From a virus: 22,050 nucleotides of DNA. Every line of letters begins with the position of its first letter. Positions within the stretch are counted from its first letter, which is position 1. Under the pieces are notes generated by a model. That model saw only the letters and a program-made list of their open reading frames with translations, was not told where the DNA came from and did not search any database. The DNA lies in IMG/VR virus record IMGVR_UViG_3300037847_003424, positions 1 to 22,050 of that record. The stretch is one strand, 5' to 3'. This document shows, piece after piece, positions 21,831-22,050 of this stretch. The position numbers and the translations under genes are program-made.

Positions 21831-22050
21831 ATTTTATATTGATAGGGTAGATAAGGAGAGTTGTAAAAACTTACTATATAACTATCACTACTTGAAAGAT
21901 GAATCAAAGGACTTCAAGTCTGGATATAACTATGGACTTTTTAGAAACACCGACTGGGACTGTCCTCTTAATATTGGTGGGTGTCTTGCCGTTTGTATTT
22001 TTACTGGGCTCCCTGTTCCAGAGATCGCCAAAGGAGCATTCGGACTAGAA
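21820..22050 (+). CDS. Possible Mom-like/GNAT-fold protein, 3'-truncated by window edge
   Basis: The frame begins with GTG at 21820, preceded by AGAGG at 21809-21813, and stays open to the end (77 codons). The product starts VKSEFYIDRVDKESCKNLLYNYHYLK and continues SGYNYGLFRN, then LNIGGCLAVCIFTGLPVPEIAKGAFG. The order (YIDRxD..CKxLLxxYHYLK, a GLF strand, then a G-x-C-x-F-x-G-x-P strand and a G-x-FG loop) resembles phage Mom-like proteins, a GNAT-related family some of whose members modify adenine in phage DNA. The similarity is recalled, not computed, and the C-terminal half is missing, so the function is tentative. No ATG is available in frame near the start. It may be cotranslated with the 55-aa gene it overlaps. 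Confidence 0.5.
   Translation, partial: MKSEFYIDRVDKESCKNLLYNYHYLKDESKDFKSGYNYGLFRNTDWDCPLNIGGCLAVCIFTGLPVPEIAKGAFGLE

Noticed and set aside
1-22050. CRISPR arrays, insertion sequences or defence-system operons
   Set aside because: None seen: no regularly spaced repeats, no transposase motifs and no defence-type gene pair; the DNA is filled with phage core genes.

Overview
The window comes from a T4-like myovirus of marine cyanobacteria (a cyanomyophage infecting Synechococcus or Prochlorococcus). The DNA is AT-rich and almost wholly coding, with genes abutting or overlapping by 1-11 bases. The T4 replication order 33-59-32 is present, as are recognisable T4 tail genes (53, 48, 4, 54, 26, 27 and a gp5-like hub protein). 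Three auxiliary genes are typical of cyanophages: thyX, phoH and a CP12-type Calvin-cycle regulator. No gene-free stretch exceeds about 50 bases.

Layout. (1) Positions 1-4520, + strand: nucleotide metabolism and replication. This holds thyX (5' end outside the window), a small conserved protein, phoH, a PD-(D/E)XK exonuclease, gp33 late-transcription coactivator, gp59 helicase loader, a DUF1825-like protein and gp32 single-stranded DNA-binding protein. (2) Positions 4521-7469, - strand: gp4, an unknown protein, gp48 and gp53. They are apparently transcribed from a T4-type late promoter at 7509-7502 and run head-on into gp32 with no spacer. The intrinsic terminator for the gp32 transcript lies inside the gp53 coding sequence, on the opposite strand. 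(3) Positions 7511-20820, + strand: the tail and baseplate hub module. It contains gp54-like, gp26, a short ORF reached by a candidate -1 frameshift, two tape-measure-like proteins that share a motif, gp27, CP12, a gp5-like hub protein without lysozyme, a separate beta-helix needle protein and three further structural proteins. (4) Positions 20859-22050: small unknown genes, an intrinsic terminator, tRNA-Leu(UAA) and the start of a possible Mom-like gene.

How the parts work together. The first block makes dTMP, loads helicase on gp32-coated DNA and supplies gp33, which T4-type late transcription needs. Late promoters with the NATAAATA form then precede gp4 and gp26 and would drive the tail modules. 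CP12 is placed among tail genes, so it would probably be made late, consistent with redirecting host carbon metabolism during infection.

The most interesting signals are: a correctly phased T TTT TTC slippery heptamer two codons before the gp26 stop, with the -1 frame opening into a conserved-looking 55-residue ORF just upstream of the tape-measure genes; the terminator buried antisense in gp53; a gp32 that has lost all three zinc-ligand cysteines; a hub protein split from its needle; and a fibre-type C-terminal domain that also occurs as a free-standing gene. All functional calls rest on reading motifs and gene order by eye; no database search was run.
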